A stretch of 64,000 bases of DNA from Lecanosticta acicola (Eukaryota; Ascomycota; Dothideomycetes; Mycosphaerellales; Mycosphaerellaceae), in NCBI GenBank assembly GCA_963674455.1, contig CAVMBE010000020.1:186001-250000 (forward strand). The letters run 5' to 3'. The notes under the pieces were generated by a model. The model was given only the letters and a program-made list of their open reading frames with translations. It did not search any database and was not told the origin of the DNA. The first letter of the stretch is position 1; every line of letters starts with the position of its first letter. Of this stretch, positions 62,752-64,000 are shown piece by piece. A program made the position numbers and the translations under genes.

Positions 62752-64000
62752 TCACTCCATGAAAGGATTGCCTGCCCTAGGCGAGATGTCGTGTCCGCTC
62801 GCAGACATCAATAACTGAAGCTTCTGCGCCACAGCAGGCAAACGTCCTTTCGTCTTCCCCGTCTCTATTGCGTACATCTCCTTAGCCCAGGTCAAGATCG
62901 AGTTTGCAAGCTCTTCGACTTGTTCATCGGTATTGCCGGCATGTATGATGAGCCGAACTCGTCCAGTACCCCGTGGTACGACTGGAGGATTGATCGGTAT
63001 AGCACTGAAGTTGTCATTCAACAGGTGTATGGAGAGGAAATAGTTGTATCTGTCGGCTTAATCAGCGTTGGTTCGAACGTGAACGTTGTTTTTCGCTCAC
63101 TTCTCCCGTGTCCAGACCGGAACGAATTGTGTAATATAGTCTCGTCCCTCCCAATTATTCAAGAGTGGGATGGAACATGTTCCAGCTTTCGTAATGGCAG
63201 CCCACTCAGGATCAGCGGTCATCTTGTCGTAGAAATGTTTTACTAGCCGCTGCATATTCTCCCGTAACGGCGTGAGCTGTCCAGTCCGGAGGAGGGTGTA
63301 GCCAGCTTTGATAGCGGCAAGCATCGGAAACGAAGGAGCCGTGGTATAGATCAGAGGCCGCGCAAAGTTCAGCAGCATGTTCTGAACGGTCTTGTTTGAT
63401 AGAATAGCCGCGCCGGTTGTCGACATGCCCTTGCCAAAGGTGTGCAAGCGGATGGCGATCTCCTTCTCGAGACCTAGGTCGCAAACCAGTCCACGTCCAT
63501 TCACACCCATCAGACCAGTACTGTGAGCTTCATCCACGACGAATTCCACATTGCCTTTGGGAAAGACCTCTTTGGCGATCTCGACAAGCGCTTGAAGAGG
63601 GCACACGTCTCCATCCATGCTGTAGACTGACTCTACAGAAACCAACACACAACGCTGCCCTTTACGAACCAATGGGTGAGATTCTTCAATGTCATCAAGG
63701 ACGTCTCTGAACGATGTCGGGTCATTGTGACGGAACGAGATTTGCGACTCGGTCAAGCTGTATTTCATGCCATCCTGAACAGAGGCGTGGATCAACTCAT
63801 CGTATACGATAACGTCTCCTGGTCGAGGAATGGCGCAGAATATCGCACAGTTGGCATCGTATCCCGAAGCGACAAGTAAGGCGCTCTCTCCGCCGTGGAA
63901 CTCGGCAATTTCTTGCTCCAGTGCCTCCGAATAAGGGCTGTTGCCGTCCAAAAGCCTAGAGCCAGTACTCCCAAGTTTGAACTCGGGATTACGAGACAGC
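62752..64000 (-). CDS. BioF-type PLP enzyme (8-amino-7-oxononanoate synthase / 2-amino-3-ketobutyrate ligase-like), 5' end cut
   Basis: The gene enters from the right edge. An exon 64000..63101 and a last exon 63049..62752 are joined over a 51-nt intron. The visible part starts SRNPEFKLGSTGSRLLDG, the alpha-oxoamine synthase entry. It holds HGGESALLVASGYDANCAIF, DELIHASVQDGMK (substrate/PLP His), VLVSVESVYSMDGDVCPL, VVDEAHSTGLMG (PLP-ring Asp and His) and LHTFGKGMSTTGAAIL (Schiff-base Lys). The C-terminal domain has NDNFSAIPINPPVVPRGTGR and VRLIIHAGNTDEQVEEL. Family enzymes condense an amino acid with an acyl-CoA, with loss of CO2. The substrate pair is not determined by the visible sequence; a biotin-route role is one option. 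About 90 N-terminal residues are outside the window. Confidence 0.9.

Noticed and set aside
1..64000. Transposon, CRISPR, rRNA or secondary-metabolite backbone gene
   Set aside because: No transposase, reverse transcriptase, terminal repeats, spaced repeats, rRNA, PKS, NRPS or terpene cyclase signatures were seen on either strand.

Overview
This window comes from a filamentous ascomycete, most likely a Dothideomycete. That placement is an inference from gene content and gene style. The genes have short spliceosomal introns (about 45-85 nt, GT...AG, CTRAY-like branch sites). The families include Zn2Cys6, RTA1-like, DUF3431, DUF3237, 2EXR-type and BTB-like proteins, a hybrid histidine kinase and sugar-porter transporters. 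I see no operons, CRISPR arrays, rRNA or convincing tRNA. Exon models were built by hand by joining reading frames across consensus splice sites, so exon edges are predictions.

Layout, left to right. 1-4.6 kb: a Ulp1-type SUMO protease running off the left edge (minus) and a divergent conserved protein of unknown function. 6.2-11 kb: a DUF1446/AtuA-like catabolic protein and an intact sugar porter, both minus. 12.4-15.1 kb: a BTB/POZ protein and two neighbouring members of the interferon-induced 6-16 (IFI6/IFI27-like) family. 16.4-28.7 kb: a decayed stretch. It holds a sugar porter with an in-frame TAG, an isocitrate lyase/PEP-mutase-type pseudogene with internal deletions, and two distantly related nuclear-looking proteins. 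One of these two is split by an in-frame TAG and the other by an exact 13-bp tandem duplication. 29-34.4 kb: a glutathione-dependent formaldehyde-activating (Gfa)-like enzyme, a tandem pair of BTB-like proteins sharing an intron position, and an MDR oxidoreductase. 35-38 kb: a broken S33 peptidase, a 2EXR protein and a truncated Zn2Cys6 fragment. 38.9-48.4 kb: a 1202-aa hybrid histidine kinase, a class III aminotransferase, a DUF3431 protein and a Vcx1-type Ca2+/H+ exchanger. 48.9-52.4 kb: a second S33 peptidase with two in-frame stops, a frameshifted SMP-30-like pseudogene and a small two-repeat protein. 53.5-64 kb: a DUF3237 protein, a four-exon unknown gene, an RTA1-like membrane protein, a lipocalin-like protein, a SAM methyltransferase with a 15-nt microexon, and a BioF-type PLP enzyme running off the right edge.

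The main unusual signal is the density of broken but recognisable genes (at least seven in about 35 kb), interspersed with intact ones. All four simple nonsense codons are TAG or TAA, with a long open frame continuing in phase beyond. Possible causes are recent pseudogenisation, RIP-like C-to-T change, stop-codon readthrough or RNA editing, or assembly error. RNA-seq and resequencing would separate these.
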